Shown here: in pieces, positions 51,617-61,460 of the stretch | How positions within the stretch are numbered: position 1 is the stretch's first letter | Layout: each line of letters starts with the position of its first letter | From: Hymenobacter tibetensis | GTDB lineage: Bacteria; Bacteroidota; Bacteroidia; Cytophagales; Hymenobacteraceae | Length of the DNA stretch: 64,000 nucleotides | Assembly: GCF_022827545.1 (NCBI RefSeq) | Contig: NZ_CP094669.1 | Coordinates: 2,446,001-2,510,000 of the forward strand | Direction: 5' to 3' | The notes under the pieces: model-generated | Databases searched by the model: none | Told to the model about the DNA's origin: nothing | The model's input: the letters and a program-made list of their open reading frames with translations, nothing else | Position numbers and translations under genes: made by a program

Positions 51617-54361
51617 ATGTCCAAGAAGCTACTTGCTATTCTGACCGCACTGTTGCTCCTGGCGGCCCTGGCCTCCTACGTGTACTACCGGCGTACAGTA
51701 GCGGCCGTGCCCGTGGACCCTTGGGCTCTGGTACCCGATGATGCCGTGCTGGTAGCCGCTACCCGTGACCACCCGATGTTGGTGCGCCACCTCAAGGAAA
51801 CCCAGCTTTGGGACAACCTGCTGGCAGTGCGCTATTTCGAGGACTTGCAGAACAACATGGCGCTGGTGGACAGCCTAACTGGTGGGCGCAACGTGGTGTC
51901 CCGCTTTCTGGGCCGTAAAAACGTGTTGACCTCCGTGCACGTTACCGCGCCCAATCAGTTTGACTTGCTGCTGCAAATTCCGGTGCGCACCATCCGGGAG
52001 TACCGGCAGGTGCGCAGCCTCACCGATGCCCTCCAGCGTGACTCCCACTTCCGAGTGACCACCCGCGAGTACGAGGGGACGGTGCTTACCCAAGTGAGTG
52101 AAGTGGGCAGTACCCGCGGGGTTACGTTCTTCAACTACCGCAACCACTTGCTGCTCAGCGCAAATCCGGAGCTAGTGGAAGCGGTAGTACGGCGCATTGC
52201 TGGTCCCGCGCAACCCACCGTGGTAGCCGACTTCCAAAACACTGATTTTTTTCGGCTGCGCGACGTAGACGCTACGCTGCTAGTAAACTACCGCCGGCTA
52301 CCGCAGCTGCTAGGGGTGTTCTTTCGGCGGGATTTGCTGACGGGCATCGGCACGTTTACCAGCCTGACCCGCAACGGGCAGCTAGAGATGAAGCTGACTG
52401 GCAACAAGGTGGTGTTTAATGGCTTCGCGAATCCAGAAACCACTCCTGGCAGCCTGCACCAACTGTTGCGCGGGCAACCCACCCAACGCCTGCGTATGGC
52501 CGATGTACTAAGTATGCGCACCGCGCTGCTGGTGCATTTGAGCTTAGGCAAAGCCGAAATATTACGCCGTGCGCGCCCGGCACCAGCCGCCCCGCCCGAT
52601 ACTGTGGCGGCCGGCGCCGCAGAACTGCTAGACAGCCTCACGGCGGGAATGGGACAAGAAGTGGCCATGTGTTACTTGGCCCCGTCTTCGGCGCGGGTAA
52701 GCCCGGCGCGGTTGGCGCTGGCGTGGTGTCCGCAGCCTGCCCGGCAAGCACTATTGTTAGGCAAACTACGCCGCGCCGTAGGCGCCAGCCCCGCTTTCGA
52801 GCGGGTCGGTTCGTATCAGGTGTACAGTACGGGAGTGGCAGAAATGCCTGCCCGGCTACTGGGGCCGTTGTTTGCTGGGTTTCGGCAGCCGGTAGTAGCC
52901 ATGGTCGGTAACTACATGGTGTTTGGAGAAGACGCCGTGGCCCTACGCCAGATGCTGGCTGATGTAGCAGCTGGCGAAGTGTGGGCCCGTTCGCCAGCGC
53001 AGGTAAGCTTTTTGCAGGAAACCCAACCCCTAGCCCGCCTGCGCGTGATACTCGACACGCGTAACGCCTGGAATCTGTTGCTACGGGGGCTGGTAGAAGA
53101 ACGCCGCGCCGGCTTACTGCGCAACGAAGCTTTATTTAAACGCTTCCCGCAAGTAGCGCTGCAATTTGCGCCCCCTATCAACGAAGCGGAGCCCGACGCC
53201 CAATACTTCGCGGAACTGGTGCTGCGGCACCCGATAGTGGGAGCTGCCGTAGCGCAGCCCCAAGGAAGCAACGCTGCGGGGACGGTGTTGGCCTTCAAAA
53301 CGCCACTGCTGGGAGCCCCGTTGCTAGTACCCGTACGGGAGGCAACTTGGGCAGGAGTACTGGTGCAAGATTCGGCCCACGTACTGCACTTTGTGACACC
53401 CGAAAACGCCGTGGCCTGGTCGGATTCGTTGCCGGGGCCGTTGGTGAGTGTCGTGCAGCGCCGCGCGGTGGCGGGGCAGCCGGGCTACCTGTTTGCTACA
53501 GCGGGGCAGCTCCATTGGCTGAATACGGCGGGCCGGTCTGCCCCCAATTTCCCGCTCAATCTGCCGGATTCGGTGCAGGCCAGCGCACTAAGCGTATCGC
53601 CGGAGGGTAGCACGGGGGCGCCGCGGCTACTAGTGGCAGGTGGTGGCGGCAACCTGTTTCTCTACGATACCAACGGCAACGCCTATCCAAGCTGGCAACC
53701 CAAGCGCTTCGACTTCAACCTGGCCGCGCCGCCGCTCTACCTCACCGTCGGGAGCCGCGATGTGGTGGTGGTGCTGCTGGAAAACGGCTACATCTACGCC
53801 TACAACTTGCAGGGCGGAGTGTACCCGGGCTTTCCTATCAGCGTAGGCGCTCGGTTGCAGAGCACGGCCATGGTGGAAAGCGGCGCAACGCTCGGCCGTA
53901 CCCGCCTCACGGTGGTAAGTCAGCACGGCGAACGGGTTACATTTTCGCTGGCCGGCGACGTGGTGAACCGGACGCGGGTTGCTACCTGGAGCCGCAATTC
54001 CGTGTTCAGGATAGTGCCCGACCAAAACCAGCGCAGCTACGTGGTAGCTCGCCAGGAAGGCGGCCAACTCGACCTGTACGAGCCATCGGGACGGCGCCTG
54101 CTGGGCCAGAAGTTTCTAACCTCTGGTTCAAAGCCCATCCAATTTTTCGATTTTGGGGGCGGACGCCGGGTATATGCTCTTAGTGAAGCAGGTCCTCGCC
54201 GGGCTTATATCTATGATTGGCAAGGCCGCCTGTTGGGTGGGCAGCCCTTCGAGAGCAGCGCCCCCGGCGTGGGCCTGGAGTATGATGCCCCCAACAAAGT
54301 GTACCATCTCTACCGCACCGTAGGAGCCGAGCTACGCCGCACCACCCTGCGGCTGCAATAG
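51617..54361 (+). CDS. DUF3352-like giant periplasmic protein with C-terminal propeller-like domain
   Basis: 914 residues. N-terminal signal or anchor (LLAILTALLLLAALASYVYY, about 4-23). Residues about 30-560 hold a repeated domain with VDPWALVPDDAVLVAATRDHPMLV and FADLAK-type segments as in DUF3352 proteins; no catalytic motif seen. Residues about 590-914 form WD/PQQ-like beta repeats (GYLFATAGQLHWLNTAGR, GNLFLYDTNGNAYPSWQPKR, GYIYAYNLQGGVYPGFPI, LYEPSGRRLLGQKF, YIYDWQGRLLGGQP). It is a surface or periplasmic scaffold rather than an enzyme, and its partner is unknown. Stands alone on the plus strand. Confidence 0.75.
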   Translation: MSKKLLAILTALLLLAALASYVYYRRTVAAVPVDPWALVPDDAVLVAATRDHPMLVRHLKETQLWDNLLAVRYFEDLQNNMALVDSLTGGRNVVSRFLGRKNVLTSVHVTAPNQFDLLLQIPVRTIREYRQVRSLTDALQRDSHFRVTTREYEGTVLTQVSEVGSTRGVTFFNYRNHLLLSANPELVEAVVRRIAGPAQPTVVADFQNTDFFRLRDVDATLLVNYRRLPQLLGVFFRRDLLTGIGTFTSLTRNGQLEMKLTGNKVVFNGFANPETTPGSLHQLLRGQPTQRLRMADVLSMRTALLVHLSLGKAEILRRARPAPAAPPDTVAAGAAELLDSLTAGMGQEVAMCYLAPSSARVSPARLALAWCPQPARQALLLGKLRRAVGASPAFERVGSYQVYSTGVAEMPARLLGPLFAGFRQPVVAMVGNYMVFGEDAVALRQMLADVAAGEVWARSPAQVSFLQETQPLARLRVILDTRNAWNLLLRGLVEERRAGLLRNEALFKRFPQVALQFAPPINEAEPDAQYFAELVLRHPIVGAAVAQPQGSNAAGTVLAFKTPLLGAPLLVPVREATWAGVLVQDSAHVLHFVTPENAVAWSDSLPGPLVSVVQRRAVAGQPGYLFATAGQLHWLNTAGRSAPNFPLNLPDSVQASALSVSPEGSTGAPRLLVAGGGGNLFLYDTNGNAYPSWQPKRFDFNLAAPPLYLTVGSRDVVVVLLENGYIYAYNLQGGVYPGFPISVGARLQSTAMVESGATLGRTRLTVVSQHGERVTFSLAGDVVNRTRVATWSRNSVFRIVPDQNQRSYVVARQEGGQLDLYEPSGRRLLGQKFLTSGSKPIQFFDFGGGRRVYALSEAGPRRAYIYDWQGRLLGGQPFESSAPGVGLEYDAPNKVYHLYRTVGAELRRTTLRLQ

Positions 54362-54478
54362 ACCAGTTCTGACTATTGGCGCCTCACCATGCTGAACAGT
54401 AGATACTTAGGCTCTTGATAAATTGCTGTTAGCTACAAGTGCGCGGGCAAAATGGTAGCCTTCTAGCAGCCACGCGGC

Positions 54479-55966
54479 TCAGTAGTTACTGGAAAGAGTG
54501 GGTGGAACTTGCGGTAGAGAGTCGCGGCGTACGTACACGCTATGCCATTTGTCTTGAAAAACACGCTGGTAAGGCCCAATCTGACTGGGGGCATCTGCGG
54601 GTACCTGGTAGGCCTGGTTCCAGGTGCGCTGGTCCGTAACGATGTAGCGCACCGAATCTTGAGTTGCTAGCGCAAAGAACGTATCGAGCGGAAGCTGGCC
54701 CGCATACTCGTTGGCGTTGAGCAGCGCGTAGTACGTAAGCCCCCGGACCCGGTAGTTATTCATCTGTCCGAAGAAGAAGTCGATAGGCGCAATGATTTTG
54801 GCGCCTTGCTGGGGCATGTAGGCCGCCAAACGAGCATTTTCAACCAGAGTATTGGGGTACGTTTGATTTTCGCGCACCAAATAAAAAGCCCGTATCAGTC
54901 CGCCGAGTGGGTAAGCGCAGAACGCCACTACCACTACCAGCCGCTGCGGCTGCGTCAGGAGAGGAGCGGCAGCCAGCGTCAGCTCCACCAGCGTTGCAAT
55001 CAGGAAGGGAACGAAGAGAAGGAAGTAGTATACATTGTTACTTTTGGTTAGCAGCCAAAACAAGCCCAGTAGTAGCAGCAGATACTGCATGCTCGGGGTC
55101 AGGAGCTTTAAGGAGGGCCGATGCCGCCACAGCACCACCACCACTACCAGAAATAAGACGGTAAGAAAAGTCTCGCCCTCGCTGTGCATAAACAGACGGT
55201 GGTAATCAGCCATTACCGCCAGCTTCGACCACCAATGCAGGTTCGACTGCGTGACGTGGTCGTGGGTGAACTGGTATACCAGGCGGTCGATCTGGTTGTC
55301 CAGCGCGGCGTCCAGCAAATACGTACTGACGGTGAGCGTGCCTACCAACCCGAACCAGCCGGCCCGCAGCCAGCCGCGGTGCGCCAGCAGCCAGAACGTG
55401 CCCGCCGCCACGTAGATAATGCCGTTGAGGTGAGTCAGCCCCGCAATACCCGCCAGGACGCCTGCCAGCAGCAACCGAAGAAAAGACGCATCGGGCCGCC
55501 GCAACAGCATGTAAGATGCGAAGCCAAACGCCGCAACCATGGAATCGGGGCGGTTATCAACCCCAAAAATCCAGAGGCAGCCGCACCCGATGTATAGGGT
55601 TGCGGCCAGCCATTGGTGCTCCGGTTTTCGCCGAAAATACAGCAGTAGTAACCCTAGCCCAACCGCCGTAAACAGCATGGGCGTTGTGCGGGCTCCCCAA
55701 ACGCTGAAGCCCACTCCCGACAGCAGAAGGGCCTGCACATACACAAAAGCCTTGTGGAAAACGTAGAGCCGTTCGTGCCAGTAATTGTACCCTCGAAACA
55801 GCTCGGAACGCACAATTCCATCCTTCAAAAGCCAGTAGGATTGCTCGGTGCACCAGGCGTCATCGAAGTGCGAAATCCGGTGGTACAACGTGCTGGCAAG
55901 CAGTAGCAGCAGCAATACAACGGCTCCGTAGTAGACCTTTCTAGGAAAAAGCACGTTGTTGGTCAT
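54479..55966 (-). CDS. GT39-type membrane glycosyltransferase
   Basis: 495 residues with about 10 to 12 hydrophobic segments. Early luminal loop RISHFDDAWCTEQSYWLLKDG carries the catalytic-type acidic pair DD after helix 1 (DxD/DE style of GT-C). Further VWGARTTPMLFTAVGLGLLLLYF, GVDNRPDSMVAAFGFASYML and LTHLNGIIYVAAGTFWLLAH match the ArnT/GT39 layout; C-terminal soluble section has IAPIDFFFGQMNN and VRYIVTDQRTW. It would transfer a polyprenol-linked sugar to lipid A or a glycan. Same theme as the fragment at the right edge. Confidence 0.82.
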   Translation of the reverse strand: MTNNVLFPRKVYYGAVVLLLLLLASTLYHRISHFDDAWCTEQSYWLLKDGIVRSELFRGYNYWHERLYVFHKAFVYVQALLLSGVGFSVWGARTTPMLFTAVGLGLLLLYFRRKPEHQWLAATLYIGCGCLWIFGVDNRPDSMVAAFGFASYMLLRRPDASFLRLLLAGVLAGIAGLTHLNGIIYVAAGTFWLLAHRGWLRAGWFGLVGTLTVSTYLLDAALDNQIDRLVYQFTHDHVTQSNLHWWSKLAVMADYHRLFMHSEGETFLTVLFLVVVVVLWRHRPSLKLLTPSMQYLLLLLGLFWLLTKSNNVYYFLLFVPFLIATLVELTLAAAPLLTQPQRLVVVVAFCAYPLGGLIRAFYLVRENQTYPNTLVENARLAAYMPQQGAKIIAPIDFFFGQMNNYRVRGLTYYALLNANEYAGQLPLDTFFALATQDSVRYIVTDQRTWNQAYQVPADAPSQIGPYQRVFQDKWHSVYVRRDSLPQVPPTLSSNY

Positions 55967-56037
55967 ACCGGTTGCACGGAAGTGAGTGAGGGCTGCTCAA
56001 GAGAATAAAATGTGTCTTTCAAGGACTCCAAGCCCCC

Positions 56038-56045
56038 AAATATAG
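56038..56045 (-). promoter_or_regulatory. -7 promoter element for the GT39-type gene
   Basis: The minus strand reads TATATTTG, identical to the greA -7 box, 72 bp before the glycosyltransferase ATG. No TTG lies at the ideal spacing. Confidence 0.45.
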
Positions 56046-56072
56046 CAGCCTCAGGCACTCACCTCGTGTGCC

Positions 56073-57266
56073 CTACCGGTTGGTTAGCCAGCCCTTACGA
56101 TAGAAATAGTAGAGCTGCCCAACGACCATGAGAGCCATCAGCGCCAGCACGCTCAAGTAGCCCCAGGGCGAATAGAGTTCGGGCATGTTAAGCCGGTTGA
56201 TGGTGCCGTCGGGATTTTCGCGCGAGAAATTCATGCCGTAAACACCCGCCACAAAGCTCAGCGGGATGAAGATGGAGCTGATAATGGTCAGCACTTTCAT
56301 CACCTCGTTCATGCGGTTGCTTTGGTTGGACATAAACAAATCCACGAGGCTGCTCACCGATTCGCGGTAGGTTTCGGCCAGTTCCAGCGCCTGAATGGCG
56401 TGGTCGTAACAGTCGCGGAAATACATCTTCATTTCCTCGGACACCACTTCGTCGGGCTGGCGCAGGATTTCGGCAATCTTCTCACGCTCTGGAAACACCA
56501 GTTGCCGAAAGCGGACAATGTCCTTTTTCACTCGCAAAATCCGGTTGAGCACCCGCCGGTCGGGGCGGTCCTCCAGAATGCGGTTTTCCAGCTTTTCAAT
56601 GTAGTCGCCGATGGCGGCCATGGTAGGGTAGTAGTTGTCGAGCACCACATCGGTAATGGCGTAGGCGAGGTAAAGTGGGGGCTTACGCTTGATTTGGCTG
56701 AAGCCCGACCGAATCCGGTGCCGCACCGGATCAAGGCAGTCGTTGTAATCGTCTTGGAACGTGATAACGTAGTTGGGGCCCGTGAACAGGGAGAGTTGGT
56801 CGTCATCCACTTCGAGCAGGGTGGTGAATTCCGTCATGCGCGACACCAGAAACAAGCGGTTGTCGTCGAACACGTCCACTTTGGCCCGTTCGTGGTCGTT
56901 GAGCACGTCTTCCATCTGGAGTGGGTGCAGCTGAAAATCGTCGATAAACCGTTGAATCAACGTTAGGTCGTTGTAGCCGCGCACGTCTATCCAATGGCGT
57001 AGTTCCGGGTGGCTTTGGAAGTCGGCCAGCAGCTCGTCGTAGGTGGTGTATTCCTGCTCGGTGCAGTGCTGCTCGTCGTAGGAAAGCAGAAACAGCCGCG
57101 GCGTGAGCGAGCCTTCCCGAACGGTGAGCGTGCCGGGGCGCCGGCCCACTTGCTGTTCGCGGGCCAGTCTGGTGGCTGAGCGGTCGGCTATGGAAGCCGG
57201 GCGCTGGTCGTCGTAGGGCAGAGGGGAAGCAGCTGGCTGAGCTGGGGGAAGAGAAGGAGAGTCCAT
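56073..57266 (-). CDS. corA: Magnesium/cobalt transporter CorA
   Basis: 397 residues. A long N-terminal cytoplasmic funnel (DVRGYNDLTLIQRFIDDFQLHPLQMEDVLN, read in parts), then two C-terminal helices: FIPLSFVAGVYGMNFS with the essential GMN signature, and WGYLSVLALMALMVVGQLYYF. The C-terminal tail RKGWLTNR is short and positive, as expected. About 50 extra residues at the N-terminus (SPSLPPAQPAASPLPYDDQ) look disordered. The ATG at 57266 is chosen over an in-frame codon at 57377, which would extend into the flippase promoter. Divergent from the flippase gene. Confidence 0.95.
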   Translation of the reverse strand: MDSPSLPPAQPAASPLPYDDQRPASIADRSATRLAREQQVGRRPGTLTVREGSLTPRLFLLSYDEQHCTEQEYTTYDELLADFQSHPELRHWIDVRGYNDLTLIQRFIDDFQLHPLQMEDVLNDHERAKVDVFDDNRLFLVSRMTEFTTLLEVDDDQLSLFTGPNYVITFQDDYNDCLDPVRHRIRSGFSQIKRKPPLYLAYAITDVVLDNYYPTMAAIGDYIEKLENRILEDRPDRRVLNRILRVKKDIVRFRQLVFPEREKIAEILRQPDEVVSEEMKMYFRDCYDHAIQALELAETYRESVSSLVDLFMSNQSNRMNEVMKVLTIISSIFIPLSFVAGVYGMNFSRENPDGTINRLNMPELYSPWGYLSVLALMALMVVGQLYYFYRKGWLTNR

Positions 57267-57370
57267 AGAAAAAGTAAAACCCGGGTCAATGTACGGTGGA
57301 AGCTCAACTAAGGTGTAGGTGAACCCGCAGCTAGGTAGTGGTACAGCTAACTCTTCTACTTTTACTGCTG

Positions 57371-58675
57371 ATGCCACCGTCTTCTACTTCTGCCACTGAA
57401 GCTGCCCCAAGCACGCGCCGTTTTGTGCGGGGCTCGTTGGGGTCAGGCATCGGACTGGGCGCGCGGGCGGCGGGGGCGTTGGCACTCAACAAACTGCTAG
57501 CCGTGTATGGCGGACCTGGTGGCCTCACGCTGCTGGCGCATTTCCAGAATTTGCTGGCTTTGTTTACGGCCCTGCCCAACGACGGTACGCACGTAGGAGT
57601 GGTAAAGTACCTCGCCCCATTGCAGCCAACCGGCAAGCGCTACAGTGCCTGGCTTGGGGCAGCGGTGGCGCTGAACAGCGCTGTGCTGCTGATTGGGCTG
57701 CTTGCGGTGTGGCTGCTGCCGGGCCCTTTGGTGGGCGTGTTTCAGCCTAGTGCAGGCTGGCTGGCATTGTTTGGGTTAGGGATAGTGATGGTGGCAACGT
57801 ATGGGCTACTGAGCACGGTATTGCTGGCCGCGGGCCGGTTGCGGTCCTACATTACCTTAACAGTGGTTCTGAGCGTTCTGGGGCCCGTGGCCGTGGCGGC
57901 GGTGTTGCGGTGGCCCAAGGACATGCCCGTGGATGTTTCTCGTGTGTTGCTGGCGTATCTGCTGGCGCAGGGTTGTGTGCTGTTTCCGGCACTTGGGCTG
58001 GCCCGGCACCACGGCTTGCTACCGCCGCTGAGTGGGCGCTTGAGTAGGGGAGCGGTGCGTGGGCTAAGCAAGTTTCTGCTGATGGCCGTGGGGTTGCTGC
58101 TGTTTGGCAAGGCAGTGGACTTTGGAGTGCGGGAACTGTTGGTGCGGCAGTTCGGCCTAGCCGAAACCGACCTGTGGCAGGCCGTCGTGAAGCTCAGCGA
58201 CAACTACACGATGGTGCTGGCTGCCGTGATGAGCAGCGTGTATTACCCGCGCTTGGCGGCGCTGGCAACCCAACCCGCCGCGCAAAAGCAGTGGGTGCGT
58301 ACTGTGCTTCAATTGCTGGTGCCGCTGCTGACGGCTGGCTTGCTGCTGCTTTACGAGGTGCGCAACTGGCTGCTGCCGCTGGTGTTTGAAGCCCGCTTCG
58401 CGGCTGCTGCCGACTTGTTGGCACCGCAGCTGCTGGCCGACTGGTTGCGCTTTATTTCATGGCCCCTCATCATGGTGTTCACGGCCCAGGCGCGGGTGGG
58501 GCGGTACGTGGCCGTGCAAGCAGGTTCGGCTATGGTATACGCCGTGGCGTTGGGGCTGCTGTTGCCCCGGTTTGGGCTGTTGGGGGCTTTGCTGGCCGGG
58601 GTAGGGCGCTACGCATTGCTGCTGCTGTGGTGCGGGTGGTATTTCCGGCGTTATTGGCGGCGGGGAAATTCTTGA
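57371..58675 (+). CDS. Lipid-linked oligosaccharide flippase (Wzx/O-antigen translocase, MOP family)
   Basis: 434 residues from ATG 57371 with 12 to 14 helices. Early RFVRGSLGSGIGLGARAAGALALNKLLAVYGGPGGLTLLAHFQNL, then THVGVVKYLAPLQ, LLLFGKAVDFGVRELLVRQFG, and SSVYYPRLAALA fit WzxE/O-antigen translocases. The GPxGLxLLxxFQNL pattern is a Wzx mark. It would move undecaprenyl-linked repeat units across the inner membrane. Followed by GH95 and a surface-sugar set; the first codons (GTG 57338) are less likely. Confidence in the family is high, substrate unknown. Confidence 0.85.
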   Translation: MPPSSTSATEAAPSTRRFVRGSLGSGIGLGARAAGALALNKLLAVYGGPGGLTLLAHFQNLLALFTALPNDGTHVGVVKYLAPLQPTGKRYSAWLGAAVALNSAVLLIGLLAVWLLPGPLVGVFQPSAGWLALFGLGIVMVATYGLLSTVLLAAGRLRSYITLTVVLSVLGPVAVAAVLRWPKDMPVDVSRVLLAYLLAQGCVLFPALGLARHHGLLPPLSGRLSRGAVRGLSKFLLMAVGLLLFGKAVDFGVRELLVRQFGLAETDLWQAVVKLSDNYTMVLAAVMSSVYYPRLAALATQPAAQKQWVRTVLQLLVPLLTAGLLLLYEVRNWLLPLVFEARFAAAADLLAPQLLADWLRFISWPLIMVFTAQARVGRYVAVQAGSAMVYAVALGLLLPRFGLLGALLAGVGRYALLLLWCGWYFRRYWRRGNS

Positions 58676-58755
58676 TACCTTCCAGCGCCTCACGGCTCGG
58701 TAAAAGCCCAGGAATGGCAGCTAAAGCCGGTTTTTCTTAACAAGCGTTGTTGCGT

Positions 58756-61179
58756 ATGGTCTTGGGTCAGGTGAAAAGAATGCTGCTGCTCGGCAGCTTG
58801 GTGTTGGGAACATGGGGGGAAGCACAGGCACAACAACCACTGAAGCTCTGGTACAAAGAACCCGCCAGCACCTGGACCGAAGCACTACCCGTTGGCAACG
58901 GCCGGCTAGGCGCTATGGTGTTTGGGCGGGCCAGTGAAGAACTGATTCAACTCAACGAAAACAGCTTGTGGTCGGGAGGGCCAGCCAACCTGAACCCCAA
59001 CCCTGACGCCGCCAGCTATCTGCCCCAGATTCGAGAGGCGCTCTTCAACGAAGACTACAAGAAAGCTGAAGACCTCTGCCACAAGTTTCAGGGGCTGTAC
59101 ACCGAAGCCTACATGCCACTCGGCGACTTGCTCATCAAGCAGGATTTCGCTGGAACGCCGACCAACTACTACCGCGACCTGAACATCACCGAAGCCACCG
59201 CCAGCACGCGCTTCACGGTCGGCGACACCCAGTACAGCCGGGAAATCCTGTCCTCGGCTCCCGACCAGGTAATCCTGATTCAACTCAAGAGCAGCAAGAA
59301 AGGCGGCCTGACGTTCGATGCTGCCACCAAAAGCCAGCTTCAGTTCACTGTCAGTGCAGCGGGTCCCGATGAGTTGGTAATGCGCGGTAAAGCGCCTTCC
59401 CACGCCGACCCGAGTTACGTACGCAACGACGTCAACCCGGTAACCTATGAGCCCGTGGGGTCGTGCCGGGGGATGCGCTACGAGCTGCGCCTCAAGGCCC
59501 GCAACACCGATGGCAGCGTTACTACCGATGCCACCGGCCTGCACGTGCGCAACGCCACCGAAGTGGTGCTCTACCTCACGGCGGCCACCAGCTTCAACGG
59601 CTTCGATATGTGCCCCGATAAAAACGGCAAAGACGAAAGCAAGCTCGCCACCTCGTACTTGAGTCAGGCCTTCCCGAAAAGCTTTGCCGCCATTCGCCGC
59701 AGCCACGTACAGGACTACCAGCGCTACTTCAACCGCGTTGCGCTAACCTTAACCAAAAGCCCCGAGCCCAAGCTCTCGACGTTGGAACGGCTGAAGCTGT
59801 ATGCCGATGGCGGCACCGATCTGGCCTTGGAAGCTCTCTATTTCCAGTTTGGGCGCTACTTGCTGATTTCCAGCTCGCGGCCCGGCGGGCTTCCCGCCAA
59901 CTTGCAGGGCATTTGGAACCCGCACCTGCGGGCCCCGTGGAGCAGCAACTACACCACCAACATCAATGCCCAGATGAATTACTGGCCGGCCGAGCCCCTG
60001 AATCTGTCGGAGATGCACGAGCCGTTTCTGGAGCTGATTGGCAACACGGCCGTTACGGGCCGCGCAACCGCCAAGAACTACTACAACGCCAAGGGCTGGG
60101 CCGTCCACCACAACTCCGACATCTGGGCCACGTCCAACCCGGTCGGCGACCTGGGCAAAGGTGACCCCACGTGGGCCAACTGGAATATGGGCAGCCCGTG
60201 GCTGAGCCAGCATTTGTGGGAGCACTACCGTTACACCAACGACCAGGACTATCTGCGCAGCATGGCGTATCCGCTCATGAAGGAAGCGGCCCTGTTCTGC
60301 CTAGACTACCTAGTGCCCGACAAAAAAGGACGGTTGGTAACGGCGCCCTCATCGTCGCCGGAAAACGTGTTCATCACCGACAGCGGAGCCAAGGGCAGCA
60401 TGTCGGTAGCTTCCACCATGGACATGTCCATCATTCGGGACCTGTTCACGAACGTAATAGAAGCTTCGGAAACCTTGGGGATAGACGCCGATTTTCGGAA
60501 GCAGCTTGTGGAAAAGAAAGCGCAGTTGTTTCCGTTTCAAGTGGGCAAGAAGGGTAACCTACAGGAGTGGTACAAAGATTGGGACGATGCCGACCCCCGG
60601 CATCGGCACGTTTCGCACTTATTTGGGCTGCACCCCGGCCGGCAGATTTCCCCTCTCACCACTCCTGACCTGGCTGCCGCGGCCCGCCGGACCCTGGAAA
60701 TCCGGGGCGACGAAGGCACCGGCTGGAGCATTGCTTGGAAAATCAATTTCTGGGCTCGCCTCCACGATGGAAACCACGCCTACAAGCTGGTTCGGAACCT
60801 ACTGCACCTGACGGGCTTGGAAAACACGCCATACAACAAAGGCGGCGGAACGTACGCCAACTTGTTCTGCGCCCACCCGCCCTTCCAAATCGACGGCAAT
60901 TTCGGCGGGGTGGCCGGCATTGGCGAGATGCTGCTGCAAAGCCACGACGGCGCCCTGCACCTGCTACCCGCCTTACCCGACGCTTGGCAGGCAGGCAGCG
61001 TAAAAGGGTTGCGGGCCCGCGGCGGCTTCGAGGTGGACCTGGCCTGGCAAAACGGTAAGCTGCTGAGCACCACCATCCGTAGCGTGAAGGGCACCTCCAC
61101 TAAAGTGCGCTACGGCGGCAAGGTGATAGAGGTGAAGCTGAAGCCCGGCCAAAGCAAAAAGCTCGGCCCTGGTTTATAA
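58756..61179 (+). CDS. Glycoside hydrolase family 95 (alpha-L-fucosidase type)
   Basis: 807 residues from ATG 58756; ATG 58780 is an alternative start. Secreted via a signal ending near WGEAQAQQ. N-terminal GH95 beta domain ([29 protein letters not shown]), then the alpha/alpha barrel. Catalytic-type residues by analogy with the Bifidobacterium AfcA enzyme: Asn402 and Asn404 in [14 protein letters not shown], Glu536 in SSSPENVF, Asp713 in [12 protein letters not shown]. All are conserved, so the enzyme should invert an alpha-linked fucosyl or related bond. There is no SusC/SusD pair in the window, which is unusual for an isolated GH95. Confidence 0.92.
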   Translation: MVLGQVKRMLLLGSLVLGTWGEAQAQQPLKLWYKEPASTWTEALPVGNGRLGAMVFGRASEELIQLNENSLWSGGPANLNPNPDAASYLPQIREALFNEDYKKAEDLCHKFQGLYTEAYMPLGDLLIKQDFAGTPTNYYRDLNITEATASTRFTVGDTQYSREILSSAPDQVILIQLKSSKKGGLTFDAATKSQLQFTVSAAGPDELVMRGKAPSHADPSYVRNDVNPVTYEPVGSCRGMRYELRLKARNTDGSVTTDATGLHVRNATEVVLYLTAATSFNGFDMCPDKNGKDESKLATSYLSQAFPKSFAAIRRSHVQDYQRYFNRVALTLTKSPEPKLSTLERLKLYADGGTDLALEALYFQFGRYLLISSSRPGGLPANLQGIWNPHLRAPWSSNYTTNINAQMNYWPAEPLNLSEMHEPFLELIGNTAVTGRATAKNYYNAKGWAVHHNSDIWATSNPVGDLGKGDPTWANWNMGSPWLSQHLWEHYRYTNDQDYLRSMAYPLMKEAALFCLDYLVPDKKGRLVTAPSSSPENVFITDSGAKGSMSVASTMDMSIIRDLFTNVIEASETLGIDADFRKQLVEKKAQLFPFQVGKKGNLQEWYKDWDDADPRHRHVSHLFGLHPGRQISPLTTPDLAAAARRTLEIRGDEGTGWSIAWKINFWARLHDGNHAYKLVRNLLHLTGLENTPYNKGGGTYANLFCAHPPFQIDGNFGGVAGIGEMLLQSHDGALHLLPALPDAWQAGSVKGLRARGGFEVDLAWQNGKLLSTTIRSVKGTSTKVRYGGKVIEVKLKPGQSKKLGPGL

Positions 61180-61208
61180 GTATCTAAGTTGCTATAGTGA
61201 GACAAGTC

Positions 61209-61288
61209 CTGTCATTCCGACGCAGGAGGAATCTGAGTTAAATTCTGAGAACGAGTTAACTCAGATTCCTCCTGCGTCGGAATGACAG
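61209..61288. repeat. Long perfect inverted repeat containing a dispersed TCATTCCGACGCAGGAGG-type element
   Basis: Arms 61209-61241 and 61256-61288 are 33 bp and exact reverse complements around a 14-nt loop. The arm contains GTCATTCCGACGCAGGAGGAA, or the 20-base core TCATTCCGACGCAGGAGGAA, and ends in GTTAA near the loop. I recall closely similar palindromic elements spread through intergenic regions of Hymenobacter and other Bacteroidota genomes, so it is probably a mobile or REP-like repeat rather than a unique terminator. No T-run follows. Confidence 0.8.
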
Positions 61289-61460
61289 ATGGTCCCTTCG
61301 TAGTGCTACTAGCCTGCCTCGATGAAGTATAGTTTAGAATTTCGAGCCTGAACGAAATACTCTTATTACCAACAACCCACCGGCGCGCCTGGTAGCATAG
61401 CGCTAGGTTGCTGATCTTTGGGCGGCCCCGTTGTGCCACTTTTTGCATACGTATCATTTA

